Positions 32,513 to 40,300 of a stretch of DNA of 64,000 bases are shown here, one piece after another. The stretch comes from DASSKA01 sp963839365 (lineage in GTDB: Bacteria; Actinomycetota; Actinomycetes; Propionibacteriales; Nocardioidaceae): assembly GCA_963839365.1 (NCBI GenBank), contig CAWIUT010000002.1:124001-188000 (forward strand), written 5' to 3'. The position numbers were made by a program, and so were the translations under genes. The notes under the pieces were generated by a model. It made no database searches. It was not told the origin of the DNA and saw nothing but the letters and a program-made list of their open reading frames with translations. Within the stretch, counting starts at the first letter, position 1. Every line of letters starts with the position of its first letter.

Positions 32513-32859
32513 GAGTTCATCCTCTCCCTCAGAACGGACGATCGGTAGGCCAGGTCGGTTCGACGGCCCGGGGCCCTGGATCGGAGTGCGTCAGCGCGTG
32601 ACTGCTCGAACGGTAGGTGAACCCCGCCTCGGCTGTCACCGGAGTTGGTCGAGCCGTCGGTTTTCGACGCCGAATCGTTCCCACCGTCCCACCACCGGGC
32701 TCCACCACCGGGCTCCACCACCGGGCCCCACCACCGGGCCCCACCACCCGCCTGCACCGCGGACCGGAGGCGGCGGCGACGCCGCCCGCGCGGGTCGAGG
32801 AGCGGGGTCGGCGCCGGCCGAACGAGCGGGAAACACGCAGGTGAACCCCGCGTTTTTGG
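32513..32859. other. Intergenic region moxR-mraZ with repeats
   Basis: No gene is seen in this stretch. It contains a candidate moxR -10 (TACCGT, minus strand, 32610-32615), an exact 13-base direct repeat AGGTGAACCCCGC at 32615-32627 and 32839-32851, and the 13-base tandem array at 32689-32753, ending at the mraZ promoter. Confidence 0.6.
32689..32753. repeat. 13-base tandem repeat upstream of mraZ
   Basis: Five units of CCACCACCGGGCY, the first four nearly identical and the fifth degenerate. On the reverse strand this equals the GGTGGTGGGCCC motif of the transglycosylase gene 20 kb away, with one extra base per unit; that makes it out of frame for coding. Confidence 0.92.
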
Positions 32860-32887
32860 TTGACGGTGGGGTGTTGTGGAGTACAGT
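32860..32887 (+). promoter_or_regulatory. Promoter of the dcw cluster (TTGACG-16-TACAGT)
   Basis: -35 TTGACG (32860-32865) and -10 TACAGT (32882-32887) with a 16-base spacer, a housekeeping-sigma pattern. Transcription should start near 32895, about 48 bases before mraZ. Confidence 0.75.
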
Positions 32888-32931
32888 GGAGCGCAGTGGA
32901 GGAAGGGTCCTTCTCAGTGGAGCCGCGTGGG
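32866..32931 (+). promoter_or_regulatory. MraZ operator boxes (GTGGR at ten-base spacing)
   Basis: GTGGG/GTGGA boxes begin at 32866, 32876, 32886 and 32896, exactly ten bases apart, and again at 32917 and 32927. MraZ binds GTGGG-type direct repeats with five-base spacers at the start of division clusters in other bacteria. The boxes cover the spacer, the -10 and the first transcribed bases, so binding should repress. Confidence 0.8.
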
Positions 32932-32941
32932 AGGTGGCCGG

Positions 32942-33373
32942 ATGTTCTTCGGCACCTACACCCCCCGGCTCGACGACAAGGGGCGACTGTTCCTCCCGGC
33001 CAAGTTCCGGGACGAGCTGTCGGAGGGTCTGGTGCTCACACGAGGACAGGAACGCTGCCTCACGGTGTGGCCGCTGGAGGAGTTCGGTCGGCTGACCGAG
33101 CGCATGAAGACCGCTCCTGTCACCAACAAGGCCACCCGGGACTACGTCCGGATGCTCTTCGCGGGCGCCTCGGACGAGACCCCGGACAAGCAGGGCCGCG
33201 TCACGATCCCACCGATGCTGCGCGAGTACGCGTCGCTGTCCCGGGAGTGCATCGTGATCGGCGCGATGAACCGGATCGAGATCTGGGACGCCGAGTCCTG
33301 GCAGACCTACTCCGAGCAGCAGGAGCAGGCGTTCTCGGACCTGTCGGAGGAGGTGTTTCCCGGCGTCGTGTGA
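32942..33373 (+). CDS. mraZ: Transcriptional regulator MraZ
   Basis: A 143-residue ring-forming DNA-binding protein with two AbrB-like SpoVT/MraZ domains: MFFGTYTPRLDDKGRLFLPAKFRDEL at the N-terminus and DKQGRVTIPPMLREYASLSRECIVIGAMNRIEIWD in the second half, the two DxKGR-type motifs. It is expected to repress its own promoter and the dcw cluster. ATG at 32942 follows GGGAGG. Length and start are those of the family. Confidence 0.96.
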   Translation: MFFGTYTPRLDDKGRLFLPAKFRDELSEGLVLTRGQERCLTVWPLEEFGRLTERMKTAPVTNKATRDYVRMLFAGASDETPDKQGRVTIPPMLREYASLSRECIVIGAMNRIEIWDAESWQTYSEQQEQAFSDLSEEVFPGVV

Positions 33374-33663
33374 CGCCCCCTGTCATCGGTGCAAGAAGCG
33401 GGACCGGTCCGCGGAGTCGCAGGACGAGGTCTCACGTCCGCTCTCCCTGTTTGTCATCTGACGCAACTTCCCCGGCGCCAGAGGGCAGCTTCCCGAGGGC
33501 GAGCGGGCGGGGACCTGGTTCGGCGAATCCGCCGGAGCCAGCCGCCGCGCAGGGACGCCGCGCCCCGTCATCCCTGCCTGTCCCAGCCGTCTTCCCAGCC
33601 ATTCCTCCCGTTCCACTTCCCAGTCAACCGCCCAGCCACGCTGACACATCGAGGGGTCGAGCC
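33374..33663 (+). ncRNA. mraZ-downstream leader, candidate site of the actinobacterial mraW RNA motif
   Basis: A 290-base non-coding stretch separates mraZ from the next ORF although all later dcw genes are tightly packed. Rfam describes an mraW RNA motif in actinobacteria upstream of rsmH (mraW); this is where it would lie. Short self-complementary segments such as ACCGGT are visible, but I cannot confirm the fold by eye. Confidence 0.3.
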
Positions 33664-33936
33664 ATGAGTGTCATGTCCACCGGCCGGCTGCCCAAGCGGC
33701 TCTCCGGTTCGATCGCAGCGTCGGTGGCGGAGCTGTCGGCGGGCCTGTCCGCCGAGCTGTCCGCCGAGCTGTCCGCCGAGCTGTCCCAGGCGCCCCGGCG
33801 GCTGCCCTCCACCGCCCGGCCCGCTCGCCGGGTGCGGCACGAGGTCCGCGACGGGGTGACCGTCATCGTGTTCAGCGCCGCCGCGTCCTCGGCTCTCGCC
33901 GCCGTCTTCGCCGTACTCACCCACCTGGCCGGGTAG
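33664..33936 (+). CDS. Small membrane-anchored protein with AELS repeats, hypothetical
   Basis: A 90-residue protein between mraZ and rsmH. It starts MSVMSTGRLPKRLSGS, has a repeat AGLS-AELS-AELS-AELS at residues 26-41, a basic middle (RRVRHEVRDG) and a C-terminal hydrophobic helix (VIVFSAAASSALAAVFAVLTHLAG), as in tail-anchored proteins. It ends four bases before rsmH and so belongs to the operon. I recognise no family; the position suggests a link to division. No strong ribosome site is seen. Confidence 0.55.
   Translation: MSVMSTGRLPKRLSGSIAASVAELSAGLSAELSAELSAELSQAPRRLPSTARPARRVRHEVRDGVTVIVFSAAASSALAAVFAVLTHLAG
33739..33786 (+). repeat. Four 12-base tandem repeats (GCCGAGCTGTCC)
   Basis: One variant and three identical 12-base units, in frame, encode AGLS and three AELS. 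The CTGTCC core is shared with the 12-base repeat in dnaE2. Confidence 0.95.
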
Positions 33937-33940
33937 CGCC

Positions 33941-34906
33941 ATGCCCGAGGCCCGTCACGTCCCCGTCCTGCTCGACCGCGTCGTGGCGCTCGTCGCGCCG
34001 CCGCTGGACCGGGCCGGGTCGGTTCTGGTGGACGCCACCGTGGGCCTCGGCGGGCACAGCGAGGCGGTGCTGTCGCGCTGTCCGCAGGCGCACGTCATCG
34101 GCATCGACCGGGACCAGCACGCGCTCGAGCGGACCCGGGAGCGGCTGGCCCCGTTCGCCGAGCGGCTGACCCTGGTGCACGCGGTGTACGACGAGATCGC
34201 CGCCGTGCTGACCGACCTCGGCCACCCCACTGTGGACGGCGTCCTGTTCGACCTCGGTGTCTCCTCGATGCAGCTCGACCTGAGGCAGCGTGGCTTCGCC
34301 TACGCCGAGGACGCGCCCCTCGACATGCGCATGGACGACAGCGCGGGGCGGACCGCCGCCGACGTGCTGAACACCTACCCCGCCGACGAGCTGGCCCGCA
34401 TCCTGCGGACGTACGGCGAGGAGCGCTTCGCCCGGCGGATCGCCGAGGCAGTGGTCCGGGAACGGGCCAAGCAGCCGTTCACCCGCTCTGGCCGGCTCGT
34501 GGAGCTGATCCGCGAGACGATCCCCGCTCCGGCCCGTCGCACCGGAGGGCACCCGGCCAAGCGGACCTTCCAGGCCCTGCGCATCGAGGTCAACGACGAG
34601 CTGTCCACCCTGCGGCGGGCACTGCCGGCCGCGATCGAGGCGATCGGGGTCGGCGGCCGCGTCGTGGTGATGTCCTACCACTCCCTCGAGGACCGGCTGA
34701 CCAAGCAGGTGTTCGCCGAGTACACCAGCACCGACGTCCCACCCGACCTGCCGTTCGTGCCCGAGGGCCACGAACCGGCGCTGCGCCTGCTCACCCGCGG
34801 CGCGGAGAAGGCATCCGCCGAGGAGGCCCGCGAGAACCCACGCGCGGCCTCGGTCCGCCTGCGCGCCGTCGAACGCGTCCACCCCGCTCCTGGGGCGGTG
34901 GCCTGA
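33941..34906 (+). CDS. rsmH: 16S rRNA m4C1402 methyltransferase
   Basis: N4-methylates C1402 of 16S rRNA; 321 residues. The family's N-terminal HVPVLLDRVV, SAM motif VDATVGLGGHSEAVLSR, and downstream DGVLFDLGVSSMQLD, DMRMD, TFQALRIEVNDEL and MSYHSLEDRLTKQ are all present. ATG four bases after the small membrane protein's stop. Usual position in the dcw cluster, where it is also called mraW. Confidence 0.96.
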   Translation: MPEARHVPVLLDRVVALVAPPLDRAGSVLVDATVGLGGHSEAVLSRCPQAHVIGIDRDQHALERTRERLAPFAERLTLVHAVYDEIAAVLTDLGHPTVDGVLFDLGVSSMQLDLRQRGFAYAEDAPLDMRMDDSAGRTAADVLNTYPADELARILRTYGEERFARRIAEAVVRERAKQPFTRSGRLVELIRETIPAPARRTGGHPAKRTFQALRIEVNDELSTLRRALPAAIEAIGVGGRVVVMSYHSLEDRLTKQVFAEYTSTDVPPDLPFVPEGHEPALRLLTRGAEKASAEEARENPRAASVRLRAVERVHPAPGAVA

Positions 34907-34952
34907 TGACCGCCCCACCCGCCCGTCGCACGCACCTGCAAGGGGGCCCCGC

Positions 34953-35534
34953 ATGAGCTCATCCGTCAGCCCGGTCCGCGGCCGGGTACCCCGCTTCGCT
35001 GAAGCGGCCGTCGCCCGCGCCCGGCTCACCGTCGTACCGAGACAGACCCAGAAGGCGCCGCGGGTGCCGTTCCTGGTGCTGGTCTCCCTGGTGCTGGTCT
35101 GCGGCATCGGGGGGCTGCTGCTGTTCGACACCTCGTTGCAGCAGGCGTCCTTCACCGCGACCTCCATGGAGCAGCGGGCCAACATGCTCGACGCGAAGGC
35201 CCAGGCGCTGCAGCTCGACCTCGCGCGGCTGCGGGCGCCGCAGCGGCTGGCCGAGCGCGCCAAGGCACTCGGCATGCTGCCGCCCTCCGACCCGGCCTTC
35301 CTCCGGCTCTCCGACGGCAAGGTGCTCGGCAAGCCGGCCCCGGCGAGCCCCGCCGACGCCATCCGGATCAACCCGCTTCCGGCGCGCAAGCCGGCGGACC
35401 TGCAGCCGCCGCCGATCGTGGTCACCGCGTCCTCGGCAGATGGCTCCGGCCACCACGGCGCGGCCTCCGCAGATCCGCAGCAGAGTCCAGGTAGAAAGGG
35501 GGCTCACCACCGGCAGCAGGGGAGCACGCATTGA
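34953..35534 (+). CDS. ftsL: Cell division protein FtsL
   Basis: A 193-residue bitopic protein: basic N-terminal cytoplasmic part, one membrane helix (VPFLVLVSLVLVCGIGGLLLF, about 38-58), then a coiled-coil stretch (SMEQRANMLDAKAQALQLDLARLRAPQRLAERAKALGM) and a long Pro/His/Gln-rich tail. It is part of the FtsQLB-type scaffold that activates FtsWI. The ATG follows AAGGGGG. It overlaps ftsI by four bases. Sequence conservation in this family is low, so the call rests on topology and place. Confidence 0.88.
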   Translation: MSSSVSPVRGRVPRFAEAAVARARLTVVPRQTQKAPRVPFLVLVSLVLVCGIGGLLLFDTSLQQASFTATSMEQRANMLDAKAQALQLDLARLRAPQRLAERAKALGMLPPSDPAFLRLSDGKVLGKPAPASPADAIRINPLPARKPADLQPPPIVVTASSADGSGHHGAASADPQQSPGRKGAHHRQQGSTH

Positions 35535-37336
35535 CCCGGAGCAGGCGGCCCGGCGCGCCGCGGAGCTCGGGCCGCACACGTCGCCGTAGGAGGCCGTGGC
35601 GCTCGCTGCGCGGCGCCAGCCTGCTGCGGCTGCGGATCGGCTTCCTCCTCATCGCCATGGTGCTCTCGGTCTTCGCCGTGCGGCTGTTCGAGCTGCAGGG
35701 CATCGACGCGCAGGCGTACGCCGCCCGGGCGCAGGCCGAGGGGTTGGTCCATGTGACCCTCCCCGCCACCCGGGGCACCATCACCGACCGCAACGGCGTG
35801 CCGCTGGCAGAGTCGGTGGACGGCCAGATGATCGTCGCCGACCCGACCCTGACGACCGCGCACGCCCCGGCGATCGCGACGATCCTGGCGCACCGGCTGC
35901 ACCTGGACTACTTCGCCACCCTTCAGCGGCTCCAGGCCCCGCACACCCAGTTCCAGTACATCGCGCGTCGGGTGCCGGCCGCCCAGGCCAGATCGGTGGT
36001 GCAGGCCATCGACGCGAAGGGCTTCAGCGGCGTCACCACCCGCCGCGACCCGTTGCGCGACTACCCGGCACACGATGTGGCCGCCAACGTCGTCGGGTTC
36101 ATGAACGACCTGAACCAGCCAGGCGACGGTGAGGAGCTGGTGTTCAACAAGTGGCTCACCGGCAAGAACGGAAGGGCCACCTACACCGAGAGCGGTGGCA
36201 ACCGCATCCCTCTCGGTGACAACAGCGTCACCCCTCCCAAGCCAGGCCACGACCTGCACCTGACCATCGACCGTGACGTGCAGTGGTACGCGCAGCGGGC
36301 GCTCCGGGACGCCGTCCAGGGGGCGAACGCCGAGTCGGGCTCCGCTGTGGTCATGGACACCCACACCGGGGAGCTGCTCGCGCTCGCCGACTACCCGACC
36401 TTCGACGCCAACAACCCGTCGGCCGCGCCTGCGGGCGACCTCGGCTCCCGGGCCGTGCGCGACGTCTACGAGCCGGGCTCGGTCGAGAAGGTGCTGACCA
36501 GCTCAGCGCTGATCAACGCGCACAAGGTGACTCCGCGCACCAAGATCGTGGTGCCGCCGATGGTCAAGTCGGACGACCACTACATCCACGACGACGTCGC
36601 GCACGGCACCTGGCACCTGACCCTGACCGGTGTGCTGGCGAAGTCCTCGAACATCGGCATGGTGATCGCGGACCGGCAGTTCGCCTCGCGGCGGCTCTAC
36701 GGCTACCTGCGCAAGTTCGGGCTCGGGTCGCCCACCGACCTGGGGGTCAACGGCGAGTCGGCCGGTGTGCTCCCCCCGTGGCGCAGCTGGCGGCAGATCA
36801 ACAAGGACAACATCGCCTTCGGCCAGGGCGTCGCGGTCAGCGCCGTCCAGATGGCCGCGGCCGTGAACACCGTCGCCAACGGTGGCGTCTACGTCGCCCC
36901 GAGCATCGTCAAGGGACGGGCCACCACGTCGAACGGGCAGGTTGTCGGCTCCGCCACCGCCAAACGGCACCGGGTGGTCAGCGCCAGGACCGCCGCGCAG
37001 GTCACCAAGATGATGGAGACGGTGACCCGGCCGGGAGGGACCGCTCCGCTGACGGCGATCCCCGGCTACCAGCTGGCCGGCAAGACCGGCACCGCGCAGC
37101 GCGTGAACCAGAAGTGCCACTGCTACGACGGCACCTACACGGTGTCGTTCGTCGGTTTCGCGCCCGCGCCGAACCCGCGCTTCCTGGTCTACGTGGTGGT
37201 GCAGAACCCCCGCAACGGAGGGTTCGGCAGCACCGTGGCGGGGCCGGTGGTCAAGAAGGTGATGACCTACCTGCTGCAGAAGTACGGCGTGCCGCCGACC
37301 GGCGCCAGGCCACCCAAGATCCCGCTCGAATGGTGA
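35531..37336 (+). CDS. ftsI: Septal peptidoglycan transpeptidase FtsI (PBP3, class B)
   Basis: Crosslinks septal peptidoglycan with FtsW; 601 residues. Basic N-terminus, one membrane helix (about 34-52), PBP dimerisation domain with TRGTITDRNG, and transpeptidase domain with all three active-site motifs: SVEK (Ser317, Lys320), SSN (about 372-374) and KTG (Lys518). TTG start at 35531 overlapping the ftsL stop (TTGA), so translation is probably coupled. It lies 19 bases upstream of murE, which has its own promoter. Confidence 0.96.
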   Translation: MTRSRRPGAPRSSGRTRRRRRPWRSLRGASLLRLRIGFLLIAMVLSVFAVRLFELQGIDAQAYAARAQAEGLVHVTLPATRGTITDRNGVPLAESVDGQMIVADPTLTTAHAPAIATILAHRLHLDYFATLQRLQAPHTQFQYIARRVPAAQARSVVQAIDAKGFSGVTTRRDPLRDYPAHDVAANVVGFMNDLNQPGDGEELVFNKWLTGKNGRATYTESGGNRIPLGDNSVTPPKPGHDLHLTIDRDVQWYAQRALRDAVQGANAESGSAVVMDTHTGELLALADYPTFDANNPSAAPAGDLGSRAVRDVYEPGSVEKVLTSSALINAHKVTPRTKIVVPPMVKSDDHYIHDDVAHGTWHLTLTGVLAKSSNIGMVIADRQFASRRLYGYLRKFGLGSPTDLGVNGESAGVLPPWRSWRQINKDNIAFGQGVAVSAVQMAAAVNTVANGGVYVAPSIVKGRATTSNGQVVGSATAKRHRVVSARTAAQVTKMMETVTRPGGTAPLTAIPGYQLAGKTGTAQRVNQKCHCYDGTYTVSFVGFAPAPNPRFLVYVVVQNPRNGGFGSTVAGPVVKKVMTYLLQKYGVPPTGARPPKIPLEW

Positions 37337-37343
37337 GTCCGGG

Positions 37344-37349
37344 TAGCCT
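37344..37349 (+). promoter_or_regulatory. -10 hexamer TAGCCT, internal leaderless promoter of murE
   Basis: TAGCCT, six bases, GTG at 37356, in the short gap between ftsI and murE. It would allow murE and later genes to be transcribed independently of the mraZ promoter. Confidence 0.6.
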
Positions 37350-37355
37350 CTCGGC

Positions 37356-38885
37356 GTGTCAGACGTGATCCCGGTGCGCCCGGCGGAGCCGCCGCAGACC
37401 CCGCTGCGGACGGTGACCGGATGGCTCTCCGACGACCTGGTGGAGATGCGCAACGCCGACCCGGGCTGCGTCGTGACGGGCCTGACGCTGAGCTCGCAGA
37501 GCGTCCGGCCGGGGGACCTCTACGCAGCGCTGCCCGGGTCGCGCGTCCACGGCGCCGAGTACGCCGCCGCTGCGGTCGCGGCGGGCGCGCTCGCCGTGCT
37601 CACCGACCCGCCGGGAGCCGAGCCCTGCGCCGGGCTCGGGGTCCCGGTGCTCGTCGTCGAGCGCCCCCGCGCGGTGCTGGGCCGGCTCGCGGCGGCGTTG
37701 TACGGAAACCCGGCCGCGGACCTGCGCCTCGTGGCCGTCACGGGCACCGCCGGGAAGACCACCACCACCCGGCTGGCCGAGGGGGCGCTGACCGTGGCCG
37801 GGGTGCGCGGCGCCGTGGTGGGGACCGTCGGCACCCGGATCGGCGGTCTGGACCTGGCCGGCACGCTGACCACTCCCGAGGCGCCCGACCTGCACGCGCT
37901 GTTCGCGGTGATGCGGGAGCGCGCGGTGCGCGCGTGCGTCATGGAGGTGTCCAGCCATGCCCTGGTGATGGGCCGGGTGGACGGGGTCCGCTACGACGTG
38001 GCGGCGTTCACCAACCTCGGCCGCGACCACCTCGACTTCCACGCCGACATGGAGGACTACTACCGCGCCAAGGCGTCCCTGTTCACCCCGGACCGGGCCC
38101 GACGCGGCCTGGTCAACGTCGACGACGAGTATGGTCGGCGCCTCGTGGAGGACAGCATGATCCCGGTCCGGACCTACTCCGCCCTGGGCGCGGAGGCGGA
38201 CTGGACCGCCCGCGACGTGGTGACCGGCCCCACCGGCTCCCAGTTCACCGTCCACACCCCTGACGGGCACGCGTTCCCGGCCACCGTCCGGCTGCCCGGC
38301 GACTTCAACGTCGCCAACGCGCTGTGCGCGATCGCGGCGCTGGGGGAGAGCGGCCTCGACGCGGCCCGGGCCGCAGAGGCCATGGGCCAGGTCACCGGGG
38401 TCCCGGGCCGGTTGGAGCGCGTCGAGCAGGGGCAGGACTTCCTGGCCGTGGTCGACTACGCGCACAAGCCGGACTCGGTCGCCGCCGCGCTGCGGGCACT
38501 GCGGGCGCAGACGACGGGACGTCTGGTCATCGTGCTGGGTGCCGGCGGCGACCGGGACCCCGGGAAGCGGCCGCTCATGGGGGAGGTCGCCGCGGGGCTC
38601 GCCGACGTGCTGGTGGTGACCGACGACAACCCGAGGACCGAGGACCCCGCCGCGATCCGCGCGACGATGCTCGCCGGGGCCCGGGGGGTGCCGGAGGCCG
38701 AGCGTGCCGAGCTGCACGAGGTCGGCGACCGGCGGGCCGCCATCCGGCTCGCGGTCTCGCTGAGCCGCTCCGGCGACACGGTGATCGTCGCCGGCAAGGG
38801 GCACGAGCGCGGCCAGCAGGTCAACGGGGTGGTGCACGAGTTCGACGACCGCGACGTGCTGCGCGAGGAGCTGGCGGCCCGATGA
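37356..38885 (+). CDS. murE: UDP-MurNAc-tripeptide synthetase MurE
   Basis: Adds the third residue to UDP-MurNAc-L-Ala-D-Glu; 509 residues with the three Mur-ligase domains. ATP site GTAGKTTTT at about 129-137, EVSSHAL, and the C-terminal DNPR motif (residues 424-427), which selects diaminopimelate rather than lysine. Whether the isomer is meso- or LL-DAP cannot be told. GTG start with leaderless spacing; a four-base overlap with murF follows. Confidence 0.96.
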   Translation: MSDVIPVRPAEPPQTPLRTVTGWLSDDLVEMRNADPGCVVTGLTLSSQSVRPGDLYAALPGSRVHGAEYAAAAVAAGALAVLTDPPGAEPCAGLGVPVLVVERPRAVLGRLAAALYGNPAADLRLVAVTGTAGKTTTTRLAEGALTVAGVRGAVVGTVGTRIGGLDLAGTLTTPEAPDLHALFAVMRERAVRACVMEVSSHALVMGRVDGVRYDVAAFTNLGRDHLDFHADMEDYYRAKASLFTPDRARRGLVNVDDEYGRRLVEDSMIPVRTYSALGAEADWTARDVVTGPTGSQFTVHTPDGHAFPATVRLPGDFNVANALCAIAALGESGLDAARAAEAMGQVTGVPGRLERVEQGQDFLAVVDYAHKPDSVAAALRALRAQTTGRLVIVLGAGGDRDPGKRPLMGEVAAGLADVLVVTDDNPRTEDPAAIRATMLAGARGVPEAERAELHEVGDRRAAIRLAVSLSRSGDTVIVAGKGHERGQQVNGVVHEFDDRDVLREELAAR

Positions 38886-40300
38886 TCCCGATGACGCTCA
38901 CCGAGATCGCCCAGGTCGTCGGTGGTTCGGTGCACGCGGACGAAGGAGTCCGGGTGACCGGACCGGCGTTCCTGGACAGCAGGAGTCCCGAGCCCGGCGG
39001 GCTGTTCGTAGCCGTGGCCGGCGAGCGGGTCGACGGCCACGACTACGCGGTCACCGCGGTCGAGGGCGGCGCGGCCGCGGTCCTCGGCTCGCAGCCCGTC
39101 GGTGCCCCGGCGGTGCTGGTCGACGACGTCCAGGAGGCGCTGGCGGAGCTGGCCCACCACGTCATCGACCGGCTGGACCGGACCAGGGTGGTCGCGCTCA
39201 CCGGGTCCCAGGGCAAGACCAGCACGAAGGACCTGCTGGCCCAGGTGCTGAGCGGTGCCGGTACGACGGTCGCCACCGTCGGCTCGTTCAACAACGAGCT
39301 CGGATTCCCGCTGACGGTGCTGCGCGCCGAGCCGGGCACCGAGTACCTCGTCCTGGAGATGGGTGCCCGCGGCATCGGCCACATCCGAGCCCTGTGCCAG
39401 GTGGCCGGACCGGACGTCTCCCTGGTGCTCAACGTGGGCAAGGCGCACCTCGGGGAGTTCGGCAGCCAGGAGGCCATCGCCGAGGCGAAGGGCGAGATCG
39501 TGGAGGCGCTGGGGGCGGAGGGGGTCGCGGTCCTCAACGCCGACGACCCGAGGGTGGCCGCCATGGCCTCACGCACGGCCGCGCAGGTGCGCACCTACGG
39601 CACCGGTCCGGACGTCGACGTACGCCTGGAGTCCGTCGGCCTCGACGAGCTCGGCCGGCCCCGCTTCGACCTGGTGACCCCGACCGCGACGACGCACGTG
39701 CAGATGAAGCTGCTCGGTGAGCACCACGCCGTGAACGCGGCCGCAGCAGCGACCGCCGCACTGGCGCTCGGCCTCGACCTCGAAGCGGTCGGCGCCTCCC
39801 TGCGCGAGGTCGGCGCGCTCTCCCGGGGACGGATGGAGGTGCACCAACGCGCGGACGGGGTGACCGTCATCGACGACGCCTACAACGCCAACCCCGACTC
39901 GATGCGAGCCGGTCTCAAGGCGTTGGCCGCCATCGGGCGCAGCCGTCCGGACGCCCGCACCATCGCGGTGCTCGGGGAGATGCGCGAGCTCGGCCCCTCG
40001 AGCACCGACGAGCACGACGCGGTGGGACGGCTGGCGGTCCGCCTCGACATCCATCAGCTGCTCGTGGTCGGGGAGCCGGCCAGGCCCATCCACCTGGGCG
40101 CCTCACTGGAGGGGTCCTGGGGGAACGAGTCCGTCTTCGTGCCGGATGCCGAAGCCGCCCTGGGCTGGCTGCGCGCGCACCTGCGCGGAGGGGACGTGGT
40201 GCTGTTCAAGGCGTCCAACGCGGTGCAGCTGGGCAAGGTGGCTGCCGCGGTGCTGGCCGAGACCCCTGACCGGACCGCGAAGGAGGGCACCGGCCGATGA
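38882..40300 (+). CDS. murF: UDP-MurNAc-pentapeptide synthetase MurF
   Basis: Ligates D-Ala-D-Ala to the tripeptide; 472 residues. ATP-binding loop ALTGSQGKTSTKD, FNNELGFPLTVL, EMGARGIGHI, NVGKAHLGEFGS and VIDDAYNANPDSM are typical MurF motifs. ATG overlaps the murE stop (ATGA); an in-frame ATG nine bases later is also possible. It overlaps mraY in the same manner. Confidence 0.96.
   Translation: MIPMTLTEIAQVVGGSVHADEGVRVTGPAFLDSRSPEPGGLFVAVAGERVDGHDYAVTAVEGGAAAVLGSQPVGAPAVLVDDVQEALAELAHHVIDRLDRTRVVALTGSQGKTSTKDLLAQVLSGAGTTVATVGSFNNELGFPLTVLRAEPGTEYLVLEMGARGIGHIRALCQVAGPDVSLVLNVGKAHLGEFGSQEAIAEAKGEIVEALGAEGVAVLNADDPRVAAMASRTAAQVRTYGTGPDVDVRLESVGLDELGRPRFDLVTPTATTHVQMKLLGEHHAVNAAAAATAALALGLDLEAVGASLREVGALSRGRMEVHQRADGVTVIDDAYNANPDSMRAGLKALAAIGRSRPDARTIAVLGEMRELGPSSTDEHDAVGRLAVRLDIHQLLVVGEPARPIHLGASLEGSWGNESVFVPDAEAALGWLRAHLRGGDVVLFKASNAVQLGKVAAAVLAETPDRTAKEGTGR

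Noticed and set aside
32689..32753. Possible origin iterons upstream of mraZ
   Set aside because: GC-rich 13-mers without an AT-rich unwinding element, replication initiator gene or DnaA boxes nearby.
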